Of a stretch of 64,000 nt of DNA, positions 47,467 to 58,898 are shown in pieces (positions within the stretch are counted from its first letter, which is position 1; each line of letters starts with the position of its first letter). The notes beneath the pieces were generated by a model, which was given only the letters and a program-made list of their open reading frames with translations, was not told the DNA's origin and searched no databases. The stretch lies in NCBI GenBank assembly GCA_037179385.1, contig CM074187.1:17609450-17673449 (forward strand). Direction: 5' to 3'. Made by a program: the position numbers and the translations under genes. This stretch comes from Holothuria scabra. Lineage: Eukaryota; Echinodermata; Holothuroidea; Aspidochirotida; Holothuriidae.

Positions 47467-48047
47467 ATGGGAGGCGCGCAATTAGCTTTAGAGACTTTAG
47501 CGTTCCAATACTAAAAGACACTCAGAGTCAGACCGTGGTTGTAAAAACTAAGATTTGACGATTTTCACTCTGTTTTTGTAAAAAAACTTTTCAACATTGA
47601 TACCCAGCTCCACATATTAGGACAGACATCAGCGTTTCGTGATTTAATTTCGCTATTCACAACTGTTGTTGATGTCGAAAAGGCTGCAACTAAATTCGAA
47701 CAATTTTGTATCTTGTACAATGAACTTACATCAGCGGGTGGGGTAGTAAAGACCCTACAAGATATATTGAATTGGTATGACTTACATGATGCATACCCTA
47801 ACTTGATAGTACTTTATCGGATCTTTAGAACCACAGCTGTGTCTTCAGCCTGTTTGGAGCGGTCGTTTAGCAAATTCATGATCATTAAAAACTACCCAGG
47901 TCACCAATGGGGTGGGGGGGGAGGAGGGAGGAATGGCTAGCCAGTTTAACATTACTTTCCATTGAAAGAGAAATGGCAGAGAGAATGGACTTCGACAATG
48001 TATTTGACGGGTATAGCCGCATTGCAAACAGAAGTATACTTTTGTAA
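47467..48047 (+). pseudogene. hAT transposase C-terminal region, broken
   Basis: From an ATG at 47467 the frame runs with two stops to KKLFNIDTQLHILGQTSAFR. It then has about 90 clean codons including YPNLIVLYRIF and SSACLERSFSKFMIIKNY. At about 47907-47930 a G-rich tract (GGGGTGGGGGGGGAGGAGGG) replaces the expected RSTMGQERL region and shifts the frame. Reading resumes as LASLTLLSIEREMAERMDF and DNVFDGYSRIA, then TAA. ERSFSK-(L/M)-x-x-IKNY followed by L-LSIE is diagnostic of the hAT C-terminal dimerisation domain, ZMYM-like group. No termini were assigned to this copy. Confidence 0.75.
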
Positions 48048-49176
48048 GGAAAGCTTTAACTATCATATAATTTCAACTTTCATACTGACCTTACCCTTTC
48101 ACCTCATGGTGAAATTGAATTTTGCCCAACCACTCTAGTCTACCTGATGAAGAGAGACACCATGAAAATACAGTTGTTCGGAATTTGCTGGGGAATTTTG
48201 AGTGGTTCTTACTGTAAATTTTTAGGTTTTTTTTCATGGAGTACGCCATAAAGCAGGAGGCCTACGGGCTCATGTAAGCAGAGATGGATGAGGTGGCAGC
48301 AAAGCATGGAGTGTGAACAGTCGGTTAAATCTAACAACGATAGAAGAACCACTTCATGCTTACATCTAAAGGATATTCTCGATATCTTTCTCTTTCATGT
48401 TTTGGCTACACCAACTCCTCACCTTCATTTATACCAAAGAAGTAGCGTAGGCACATTGTAAGGTTTGCAGATAATATAAGAGTTCTTGAAGTGAAGTGTT
48501 GTTATCGTTTAAATTTACTAGGTTAACATAGTGTAAATTTTGTGTTGTAGGTATGTCAGTCTTAAAAGGTATATGTAGATGCATTATGCAGCCTAGCTTC
48601 ACATAGCTTCCTCATAACCTGAATAACCCTCGGCCTCTCAATAATATGTCGAGTCTTTGCAAACCGGGTTGGCAAAGTTTTCACCGGGAACCCCCGACAT
48701 GTGACCTCAGATACGTCGCTGCTAACAGACTGATCAATCGGCTGCAGATCCCTTCGTCTAAATCTATCTGTAAAAGGTGTGCTCGTTCAATAGTCTTTAT
48801 GATATCCAAATTTCACTATGGTGTTCTGGGATACGTTTCCCAGTCCTTTCCCATTTGTACTGAGTACGCGGGAGGAACCGCCAGATTGCAACGCCGTCCC
48901 TTTGACCGGAGTCCAGGGATTATCCGAGTAACGAGGGTTGCAGGTCAGGGCAGGGAGTCATATCGGAATACTTTCCGAGAACCAGGAATTTTTTTTTCAC
49001 TGTCTCTATTGTGAACCAACGGTGAAACCCAGAAGGGCGGGGGGGAAAAGGCCGCTCCAGCCACAATGGATTCATAGGATTTACTAATAATCTCCCCCTC
49101 CCCCGTTAAGTCGACCGAGAGAAAATATTAAAAATGTATAATGACAAAAATTTAAAACAATGAAGTCATATCTAAA
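48048..49176. other. no recognised gene
   Basis: A 122-codon plus-strand frame at 48646-49014 is open, but it has no recognisable domain or splice support and an arginine-rich composition. It is not called. G-rich spots near 49038 fit nearby transposon ends. Confidence 0.4.
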
Positions 49177-49947
49177 CAGAGGTGGCGCAAGGATTTGCCC
49201 GACAGGGGGGCCAAGCTCCCCGACAGGGGGCCAGAATTTCAAGGCCCGACAGAGGCGATGAGTAAGTCCCGGTGAAACATAACTTGACAGAATGTGAGGC
49301 GCGCGTAGCGGGCCAAAATTTTTGGCTACCTTTATAACTATAATCTTGAGTTTATTTTGAATAAAAAATTTAAATGTTTGAAAGAAATTTGGCTTTTGTA
49401 AGGACTATTAAAATGTTGGGGTCTTTATTGAAGAATCCATCCTTCATATGGGCAAATTCGAAAACGTTTTATATGCGACAGCTGCAATTCTGTTGGGGTT
49501 AATTATTCTAGTCCTACGTACTAAGGTCTCGAGACGAGACTAGAAGTTTGCCCGAAAAGTTTTTCCCCCTTTTTGAACGTAGATTTGAAAATTGAGAGCT
49601 TCTTTTATTGCAGATAGTTTTGAATTTAATGTAACTGAGAATATTTGGTTTTGGTAAGGTTGAGATAGGACAAGGTACATGGAATGACATATAACAGAGC
49701 TAAAAAGAAGTGATTGAAAATTGATTTCAATATGCTTTAAAATATCATTATAAAACAAAAATATGTTCATGACCACCCAGCATGTGAATTCAGTCCCTTT
49801 TCTTAATTATTTTTTGTCATTTTTAGGCCTCCCCAGCGAAACCATTGACCTTCCTCGACGGGGGTGGGGGGTGGGAGTGGGCAGTGTTCCCCGACCGGAG
49901 CCCATGGTCCCCCTGCTCCCCCCCCCCCCCCGGTGGCGCCATCCCTG
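49177..49947. mobile_element. hAT-type element with CAGRGGTGGCGC ends
   Basis: The left end CAGAGGTGGCGCAAGGATTT and the inverted right end CAGGGATGGCGCCACCGGGG pair. The flanks TATCTAAA (49169-49176) and TATCTTCA (49948-49955) match at 6 of 8. CCCGACAGGGGGGCC-type sequence follows the left end. The element at 53111-53446 starts in the same way. No coding frame, and a C-run at 49917-49931. Confidence 0.62.
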
Positions 49948-49955
49948 TATCTTCA

Positions 49956-51019
49956 TCTTCCTTTTTTCAGGACATTTCCGGTATATAGGGTATAGTGAGG
50001 CATGTAATGATCCCAGTGCAATAGAAACTGAAGCATCTCTGGCGTACCTACTGTAACAACTGGAATCTCATTTAAGTGTCTAAATTCTGTTTAAAAAATG
50101 TCTCACATACCTTCAATTAAACCGACAAGCGCTGCAAACAGGCCTAGCTTGCTGACTTGAGACGAAATGGGGTCTTTAAGGTGAATTGCTAAATAAAGGT
50201 CCAAAAGTATGCCAACCTGTCTACTTGAGAGGTTGATTCCACCAGAGAGCTGTCTGCACGCTGGTCTGAGATATCATAGCGTATGATTAACTTTGATTTT
50301 TAACCAAACTCAGTGAGCGTGTAAAGTAACTTTTAACTTAAATGGCATAAGCACTCAGTTGCGGCAAACCTTTCTGAACAGATAAATACAACAGATAAAT
50401 CTTACAAATATCCACTTATGTCACTTTCTCAATCCTTCATATACGAGAACAAAGCTATTGCATGTTCAATGTAAACCAAGGGGGTTATTCTGTACCTGAA
50501 TTTTACAACTCAATGAGAAACATATTGCTACATGATTTTCAAGAGCTATTCATCACTATAGCATACCCGAATACAATCTTTAAACTGGGGATGGCTGCAC
50601 TTTCCTTTTAAATCAAATCTAGATTTTCTTCTTGCAATCTAAATTTAAAAATCTAAAAGTAAAGAATGTTTGAAAGCAATTTTACGATTTAAAATATGTC
50701 TCTTCTTCTACCCAGTAGACATTTCGACCGAACATTTACTTGCAACGCCTATGCTGTGGCTACGCGCCTGTAGGGACGCCGGAACCGGCACGGCAGGTCA
50801 AAAAAAATTAAAAGAAAAAAATCTGAACCCGATCCCAAATCCTATTATTCTGCTCCTTTTGTAACTTTTTAACCTCAGAGGATCACAACTATTGACGTAT
50901 TACATCATACCCTATAGCATATATCATGCAAAATTCTAAGAACTTGTACTGTTATTTGAGTACTACGTTATCAGTGAATTAAATAAGCATCTACCCTTTC
51001 TGTACTATATGACGTATAC
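49956..51019. other. no recognised gene
   Basis: AT-rich. GGCTACGCGCCTG near 50758 looks like an unpaired hAT right end, followed by the palindromic CGCCGGAACCGGC. Nothing else supported. Confidence 0.4.
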
Positions 51020-51641
51020 TGTTACGGCTTGGTCGCAATACAAACCAATAACAGCGAAAGACCACAGAAGAGCGAGATTAAAATCAACAACTTAATTATT
51101 ATTCACCTCTTACTTCCTTAAATTTACAACAATGAATTACTTACAATTTTTTACAGCTTAAGGTATCACTCTTTGTCCAAGGGGTAGTGTTGTTAGCGTC
51201 GATTGTATGTACAGCAGCACGGCGTAGGACTCGGTTCCGCGAAGGCAGGATGAAGACTATGGTGATCGGTAAATGGCGACACAATTACAGCGTCAAGCGG
51301 CGAAGCAGGTGTCTGGTCTCTGTATTATCTGTGTATCTTCTATTCTCTTCTCTCCTTTGTCACACTGCTTGCATGACCTTTTATATGCCTGGTAGTTCTT
51401 CCAGAAAAGTCAGGAACTTACTCTTATGGAAACTTCTCGTTTGATCTCGTACAAAACAAACAGCGAACGTTCTGGGCTCAGTAACCCATAGCCACAAGTT
51501 GGCTACATTCTCGTAACCGTGCGAATGCTCTCTGGGGTTACCCGTTGAATATGCTCGAGAGACAATACCGATGCTAGCACTTTCTAGAACTTTTCACTTG
51601 CTCGTCCGTGGATTCAATCTGGTTGATGTCGTCTCGTAACA
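51020..51641 (-). mobile_element. solo LTR of an LTR retrotransposon
   Basis: The 622-base block begins TGTTACGGCTTGG and ends GTCTCGTAACA, so it has TG...CA termini with a 7-base inverted repeat (TGTTACG). ATAC lies directly outside both ends (51016-51019 and 51642-51645), a 4-bp target duplication. On the minus strand a TATA box (CATATAAAAGG, near 51380) lies about 250 bases from the 5' end, as in a U3 region. No internal gag-pol or second LTR is seen, so it is a solo LTR. The family is not determined, but a 4-bp duplication suits some Ty3/gypsy elements. Confidence 0.65.
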
Positions 51642-51645
51642 ATAC

Positions 51646-53110
51646 ATACACCATAGCCGTATACACCAATGACATACACAATATACATACTACAGGCATT
51701 ACGTCGCCCACACATTCCCAGAATCGTGCGGTACACAGGTAAGAATCTACTATCTTCCAAATCACGCATAAAAAATAGGTCCTATACGGGACCCCGGAGG
51801 CTGTACGGAAGAACAGCATACACTGTAGCATCGCATGAACATGAATTCGCCAAAAACTGGCCACCTGAATGAATGCTCCGTTTGAATTAGATTACATTAT
51901 TGATTTACTATCAGACATTATGACAATTCCTAGAGTTTATAGAAAGACAAACATACAATGCGAGGCAGTTATTATTTCTCTAAAGTGACTTGATGTTCTT
52001 ATCCTTTTTTGGCATAAGTCTGCAATTTTTTTGTAATTTCTTTTTGTATCTTACTTTGCCTTTCATTCTGCAAAATCATGCTGATCACCGTATTGTTTTG
52101 TGAAAGTATCTCAGTCGGGCACTTCTTTGTTTTAACAGAGCAAATAAAGAACACACACAAAAAGAATGTGAGTTCCAAAGTATTTGGGGGTTTTGGTTGT
52201 ACTTGGCTGTATTAAATCATGTTGTCATTAATGTTAACTGAGGAGCTTAACGGTGGACCGTGCTTTTTCCCATGGAGGTACTCATTCCCAATTACCGTCC
52301 AATAGAGAGACGCCTTCGTTAGTCTGTCTCTATTTGTCACTGTAGCGTTTGATTGTTATTAGGGCTCTTCACTTTAGAGGGGGAGTTATAGGGAACTTTG
52401 AAAAATATTGGAATTACGACTGGAACCCGCGCCGATTTACGAGGGCTGCGCCATCGCATTGCCGCTACGCGGCAATATTTATTATCTCTCACGTTGAATT
52501 TATCTGCCCCACCAATCTTAAATAACTTCCGGCGCCCCTGGCCTGTGGCTTCCCGAATGGAGAGCACAAGGGGGAAGCGCGCAACCGCCATGAAGGTGTG
52601 CCATGCAACAGCAGAAAGTCCGAAACTGTCGTAAGTTATTAAAATTCAGATCTTGTAATAAGTCCAATGCTGGTTTAAAGATAAAACCACTTTGGATCTC
52701 GGAAAACTTAGAGTACGAAACATTTCTCAAAGAGAAGAGGTGGCATTCCTCCCCTCAGGCAACATCACTTTCGACTACACACTACCAAACCTGAAAAATT
52801 CACTGAATAATGAGAATTCCTAAACGTACAAACAATTCAACCCTTAACAAAGCTTTAGGCTACCAAATACAGCATTTTACGTCAAAGCCACATCACATAC
52901 ACAACAATTTCTCAAAAAGTATAGGGTGTTGTCCCCTACTCTTAGAGGGCACCTCTTACCTTACGCCCAGCCAGAGAGAGGAAGAATATCACTAAACATT
53001 GACAATTTGTAAAGGTAGAATCAGTGTAAAGTTTTGATAAAGATAGCACAATTTTTCACCTGAACAAGACCTTTCATGTATTCTTCCCCTCAGCACCTTG
53101 CCCGTCAGTG
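51646..53110. other. no gene, one unpaired hAT-type end at about 52540
   Basis: Reading leftwards from 52540, the inverted end CAGGGGCGCCGGAAGTTATT is hAT-like, but its partner was not found. The open minus-strand frame there (52337-52591) simply covers this end. The rest is unrecognised. Confidence 0.45.
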
Positions 53111-53446
53111 CAAGGGTGGCGTCAGGATTAGCCCGACGAGGGGGGAGGGGGCTGGTTTCCCCGAAAGGGGGACTGAGCCCGAATTTTCGATGACTTTTTC
53201 AAGGGGGCCTTTTTGCAATTCAATTCTTGGAGACCGATTTTCGAGGACCTTTTTTATTTCTTTTTGCTTTTTTGCACTTTATGGAGATCGACGGCATACT
53301 TGTACTGTCCGAATTTTCGAGGGCCTTTTTTATCAAAAATAGGCGAGGTTCTTGCTCCCCGGTGACAAATATTTTTCTCCCCGTCTGGGGGGCTAGACTT
53401 CCAGGAAGGGGGGACTGTAACCCCCTGTCCCCCTGGCGCCACCCTG
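53111..53446. mobile_element. 336-bp hAT-type MITE related to 49177-49947
   Basis: The left end CAAGGGTGGCGTCAGGATTA aligns with the left end at 49177, including the following GCCCGACGAGGGGGG. The inverted right end is CAGGGTGGCGCCAGGGGGAC. The flanks CGTCAGTG (53103-53110) and CGCCAGTA (53447-53454) match at 6 of 8, the two differences being transitions. Open frames across it are repeat-derived. Confidence 0.62.
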
Positions 53447-53454
53447 CGCCAGTA

Positions 53455-56400
53455 CCCCCAGAATGGCTCCCCCCTGCGGTATACACAGGCAAAAATAGAA
53501 AGTGTCCGTCCCGGTGGCCAAAGTCTACAGACAACTTGGTGCTCGGCTTAGACAGTGCACGAACTGCCCCTTGGGATTGTGCCCAGGCTACAGCCCTGCT
53601 GTTCATTGCCAACGCCTCTATATGGCAGTCTGGTCGGTGGGGAACATCTTGGCATGACTGAGTACCTTGCTCCTAACCTAACATCGATCAATTCAACCGC
53701 CAGGATTCTTCCGGAGCATCTGAAAGTTCTTGAACTTGTAACCTTGGTAAAGCCTGCATTAGTTCAAATCAATTTCTAAGGACATTAATTACTTTGAAAT
53801 TGACGATTGGTTGTTATCGTTTAACTAGCCTGAACACCATCTATTTGTAAGCTAAACTTGCAAGTTAGACTGACGGAAACTTGTATTTCTTCTCGACTAT
53901 TGAGTTCTCTAATTTATTTTCTGTTTTAAAATTGTCTAATATTGCGAGAGGTTCCGGGGGTTCCCCCTGGGTCCCCACTGGGGCTCAATCCCAGGACCCA
54001 GCAGGCCTCCAACTGAGAACCTGTAGTCCAAACATACATACAGTATCTGTTACATTAACTTTTCAACCACCATTTTTCGGTCCGTTTCGTGGACACTGTT
54101 TGTTCGTAAGTGATGACCAATATATTAAAAAAGAAAATCATTCTGAAACATCCTTATATAAACCGTGCGGTTGCACTAATCACATTGGCATTATAATAAA
54201 ACTCTTACTAGCATTTTCTAAGACAAAATAGGCTCTAATATTTCAGCGCGTTGAGTTTACTGAAGTTTTGATAGTTTAGGAAGCATTTAAAATAATTTTT
54301 GATAGTTTGAGACGAATTTGTGATAGAAACTGTTATCAACAGTTTCTTCCTTTTCCTTTTTCTCCTTCCCTCTTTCTCCCCTTTTCTCTCTTTTTATTGT
54401 ATTATTATTTATTAATGGGGGAATGGTCCTCTCTCCTCGACACACCACTGATTCTCGCCGACGTCTCATCAGGGACCCTAAGAGAGTAAGAAGTGGTACG
54501 TACGTCAATCAAGAGTTCATGTGCGAAAAATCCTTAAAACCTTGAATGCACTGTTTTCTGCACGCATCAGGTACGGTTTGCACTCAGAGTGAAGTCCCAC
54601 CCGGCCCCTGTGCCATTGTTTACAGACGTTACTTTCTTATTTAGTGCTGGAAATCATGAATTTAAGGAGCACAGGGCCTTCAAAATCGCTTAAAGGGGCT
54701 CACCATTTAAACTTTCCCAATCACATCCTGTGTCTCGCCCTAGACACACCCATGGTACTCTTTTTAAAGGCTGTAGCCTGGTGGGTTTCGTGTGTCAGAC
54801 CCTCCACTGAGAGGATCGAAAAGAAAAAGAAATGAAAGAAAAAAAAGATAGGCAAGAGAAAAGTGGACGGAATTTCGGTGGGAGAAGGGAGGGGGGTAGG
54901 GTTAAGGGGCAGTTTCACTTGACATTTCGAAACCGTTAATGGAAGTTTTCGTACATGAGAAAAAATACTGAAATGGTGAAAATTTCACTGCCTAGGTTAT
55001 GATTTTGATGTCCTTAGAACCTGTGAAATCACATACAAGGGTTGGACCCAAAATTGTTCTCTTCATTGAACAGTAGATCCTTCTTACCTGGCTTACTTCT
55101 CCCGACCAATGAACGAATCCTCTTCCCTCTACATGATACACAGGTTGAGTACACCTAAGAAACATACGCAGGCTAAAGATTTTTAATATTATCTCTCATA
55201 CCGTGCTACAGAATGCTTTTATGGAATAGCTTATAATTACCCTTAATTTTGTGCTTGATTCAGTTTGCATTGAAAGTAATTTTCAATTGAATCAAATGTA
55301 CCCTTTCGTTACTTAATCTAAATTTGATCCTAAAGCATAAAATTTTAATAAAGAGAATGTTTAGATGGAACGTATTGATATACAAGGTAAGGGATATGCC
55401 ATTTTCCACCTGGGAGGTATCTTTCACCAAAATTTTCTTCCAAGGTCTTTGCTACGGCTACACATCAAGCGATGGTGGATTTCCCAGTGGAGTACCAAAA
55501 GGGGGAGGGGCATGCGCTGCATACCAGTATTTTACATGGGTGTCATGTCACTACGCTAAATAAGTAGGATTTCCAAACATATATTCAGCTTAAAGCTTTA
55601 CCAAAGAAGCATTGGTTTGCCCCCCCCCCCCCCTCTATTTTTTCTTAACCATTCTTTATTTCAGTTCATATTTGTGTGTTCAATTTACATTGTGAAGTTA
55701 CTTGAAAACAACATTTTAGCTTGAAAGTACTTCCTTACAACAGGAGAACTAAGATCTTATTTCCTTTTGGTGAAAATGCAATGGAAGTATGGGTGAAGTG
55801 GCAATTAAAAATTGTTAAAAAACGCTATCTGCAGAGCACACATAAACAGAAGATACCGTTAATTTTGGTAGGTCAAACTGAGATACTAAGAGAGAGAGAG
55901 AAAAAAAAAATAGAGAATCATATTTAACAATGGAACTGGGTTTTATATCCGAAAAAACTCATTCAGTTTCAACGAACGTACTTCATTATCCACTCTCTTC
56001 AAAATAAATAGCTTTTCTTGCATACAAGACTGAAAATTACTGTAGAAAAAAAAGTGAATTTGGAATCCTCTTGTTTATTTTACAATTAGAGATAAAGTAT
56101 TTTGTATGAAGGATGCATAAATTTATTAGATGTTTCAAGCATGTACGTAACAAGGGATTGGTAGTGCAGTGTTTAAACTCCCAACTAACCAACCACACTA
56201 TCTTGTCGTTCTAAATTTACAGCGGTTCAAGGCACTTTCTGGTGGGTTTTCGCCTCTGTCTTGCAAGAAAAACCAAAATGTTCCACACAATGTCCTTCAA
56301 ACCCTATCAATAAACCATTTTTCCTAACTCAAGATATCTCCCTTTAAAGATTGGTTACTTTTGTTAAAAATACCTCTGCTCTTCAACACAGAAAGTTATG

Positions 56401-56904
56401 TAATGTGGGCACATTGCTTCAAATTCTTTTTGATTTTCTTTATAATTGAACTTCCTGTTTGTCCTTGAAATTTGAACTGTTGGAATGTTTGGATATCTTT
56501 TACTGTAGATTTAGCATTACCCTTTACCATATGTAGAGTACAACAACAATGTTGATTAATATTGTCTGCAGAGGCATCATAATTATAAAAAAATATTGAA
56601 TGCAACGTTAAAATTAATGTGCCACGTTGACATCACAGATTTCCCATGATGCATCAAATCCCAAGAAAAATTTACCTCGCTAGAAATTTCCTTTGCTACG
56701 GAACTGAGATTTTTCCAGAGTCACAGGATCTTATCGGCCAAATGTTGGGGTGACCATGCCTCTGCAGTATTCGGGATAAGTGCTGTTAATTTGTTTAAGA
56801 CCCAGCCAGTGCCCCCACCTCATTCACTCCACCCCCTGCTCAACAAACAGTAAAAACACCATGTCGACAACTTATCTGCTAACAATTCTGTCATGTTCTA
56901 GTAG
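53455..56904. other. no recognised gene
   Basis: Contains pyrimidine-rich (54349-54412) and purine-rich (54823-54900) tracts, a C-run (55620-55633) and a faint copy of the CGCCAACTGATGG-type repeat motif near 55470. No exon or element boundary could be supported. Confidence 0.4.
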
Positions 56905-57330
56905 AATCCGAAACTTAAAACATGGCAATCAACGCAAGTTGGTTAAGTAACATCGACTAAAATATTCCACTTTTGAAGAAAGGAATGCGATGTCCTGTCA
57001 GAACCACGGTAGAAATTGATAGCAAGGAAAAATATTGCTAAGTTGTCATTCAATCATTTTGCATAAAATTGTTGCAGAAACCACACGATCTAATAAATCG
57101 TCATTTCAATTTTTCCAAAAAGTGTTGCTTTGCACACTTGGCAGGATGAGAGAAATTTCACATTTTGCAGCAAATTGTTGAAATGACGAAATGTGATAAG
57201 TTCCCATATCATCATTTTTCTGTTTTTTGACGAGATATTATGTTGCCATCTTGACATTTTTCTGAAAAATGTTAGCTTACTAGCCAAAAGATATTGTGAT
57301 CTTGTGGCACTTTTAAGCTTCCGTAGAATA
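56905..57330 (-). repeat. dispersed repeat with 105-bp-type unit, copy 2 (inverted)
   Basis: The reverse complement follows copy 1 (42400-43083) from TACGGAAGCTTAAAAGTGCC to CATGTTTTAAGTTTCGGATT, with about one minisatellite unit instead of four. Looser motif repeats (ACATTTTGCAGAAA) continue to about 57480. Confidence 0.7.
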
Positions 57331-57900
57331 CTGATTTCTACTCAGTTATTGGCTCTAAGCAATTCAACATTTTGCAGAAAAATATTAAATTACACATTTA
57401 AAATATCTCACCAATTCTACATTTTGCAGAAAGTTGATGAATTATCGGATCTTAACAATTGAACAATTCGCAGAAAAATGACGAATTGCGAGCCTGCTTA
57501 AGATTCTATTTCCACATTTTAAAGAGGTAGAATAAAGTGTGCTGTCATTGAAACTTATCAATTACACGTTTTCATACCGAAACATTTTTGTGTATCTGTG
57601 TGTTAGGGGCAATCCGACCTCTTGAGGCGGGGGGGGGGCGTAAAACTTGCAAAGAGCCCATTTGGGGTTGTGGCAATCCCCTCTTGTAATGCTACTGGTT
57701 TGATATGTGTAAAAGGTGTAGTAGCATATCAGACCCTACAATAAAATCACTTTCTTTCCATTCCCTGCTATCTTCTCAAAAGGACCCCTATAATAACTTG
57801 TTTTCGTTGTTATAAGGACGTTAATGTCAGCAAGGTCTAAACACCCTAAAAATTGAACACAACAGCTACAAATCTAAAGTTTGTTATAGTTTTCACTTAA
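57331..57900. other. no recognised gene
   Basis: Repeat-like ATTTTGCAGAAAAAT words to about 57480, and a G-run at 57630-57639 in a hAT-end-like context. Nothing further. Confidence 0.45.
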
Positions 57901-58460
57901 AGGGGAAGTTTAAGCAAAAATTTAATTTTCATATGTGAAAGAAGAACAAAATCTACACAGTGTGGTGAAAGTTCCATTCAAATCGGGCATGTATTTCTTG
58001 AGATATCAGTAAATGAAGTCAGTAGATTTGTGTTCAAAAGTGAGTTTGAGGGCAGCAGAGCTTATATCACTTCCTCACATTGACAAGAAATGCTTTGTTT
58101 CCCTTTGTTTTATCAGACTGTGGTGTTGAACTTGAAGTTAATAGGAGTATGACCTCCCTGTGGAGGATGCAAAGTTTGTAAAATTCTCATGCTTCTTATG
58201 CAATCATATTTTAATAATATGGGATTGTTGAGGAGAAAATCTAGAATGAAGTGTAAAGAAAAACAAAAGACCGCCCATTAATGTGGGGATGTGATGTCAT
58301 GTGTGCTTGCTTCAAGTTCACTTTTTGTTGAAAATGTGAAAACTTAACCTGTTCATATCTTGAGAACCACACATCGGATTTTATTGCAAATTTCACCAAA
58401 ATGCTAAGAATAAGCACCTCTCTAACATACCAAACCCTGTTGTGACCTTAAACCCTTCTT
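57901..58460. mobile_element. 560-bp TIR element flanked by TTAA
   Basis: TTAA lies at 57897-57900 and 58461-58464. The left end AGGGGAAGTTTAAGC and the inverted right end AAGAAGGGTTTAAGG are similar. A TTAA target is used by piggyBac and Kolobok transposons, and the AGGG start would suit Kolobok, but no transposase is present to decide. Confidence 0.45.
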
Positions 58461-58634
58461 TTAAAGACTGTACTAATACGGGCTTGGTTTAAGACAAAAA
58501 CAACAACTGGCATTGAATTATCCTTTTTGAAGCAGGATTCCTGAACCTTCTTGTACCCCATCAATTCTTTAAGGCCGAACCATCGAGAAAAATTTCGTTT
58601 ACAAAGTGCAGTCAACCCATATCAACTCATTTAA

Positions 58635-58894
58635 AGGGCAGGAGCAGTCATCCCAAAATGACGTAGTGTAGTTGACTGTCCAGTTTCAAGATTGGCTGTT
58701 GAGAGTCACGTGACAATGTTTTTTCTCTTCAAGTGTGAAATTTACTGGAAATAACTGCTTGGTTTACCTTGAATATGCAAAAGTTAAATCATAAAATGTA
58801 CTGAAAGATACTTTTAAGAGAAATAAGACGAAAATTGTGCTATTTAGCTTTTTCTTCAAAATAAGTTTGGGGGGGGGGGGACTGCTCTTTACCT
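58635..58894. mobile_element. 260-bp TIR MITE flanked by TTAA
   Basis: TTAA lies at 58631-58634 and 58895-58898. The left end AGGGCAGGAGCAGTC and the inverted right end AGGTAAAGAGCAGTC match at 11 of 15. A G-run follows the right terminus internally (58869-58880). It probably belongs to the same TTAA-using group as 57901-58460, without close sequence identity. Confidence 0.55.
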
Positions 58895-58898
58895 TTAA

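Noticed and set aside
48646..49014. 122-codon plus-strand frame as a gene
   Set aside because: No recognisable domain, no splice or promoter support, and an unusual arginine-rich composition.
53227..53661. 144-codon plus-strand frame
   Set aside because: It runs through the right half of a hAT-type MITE (53111-53446) and has no coherent protein character.
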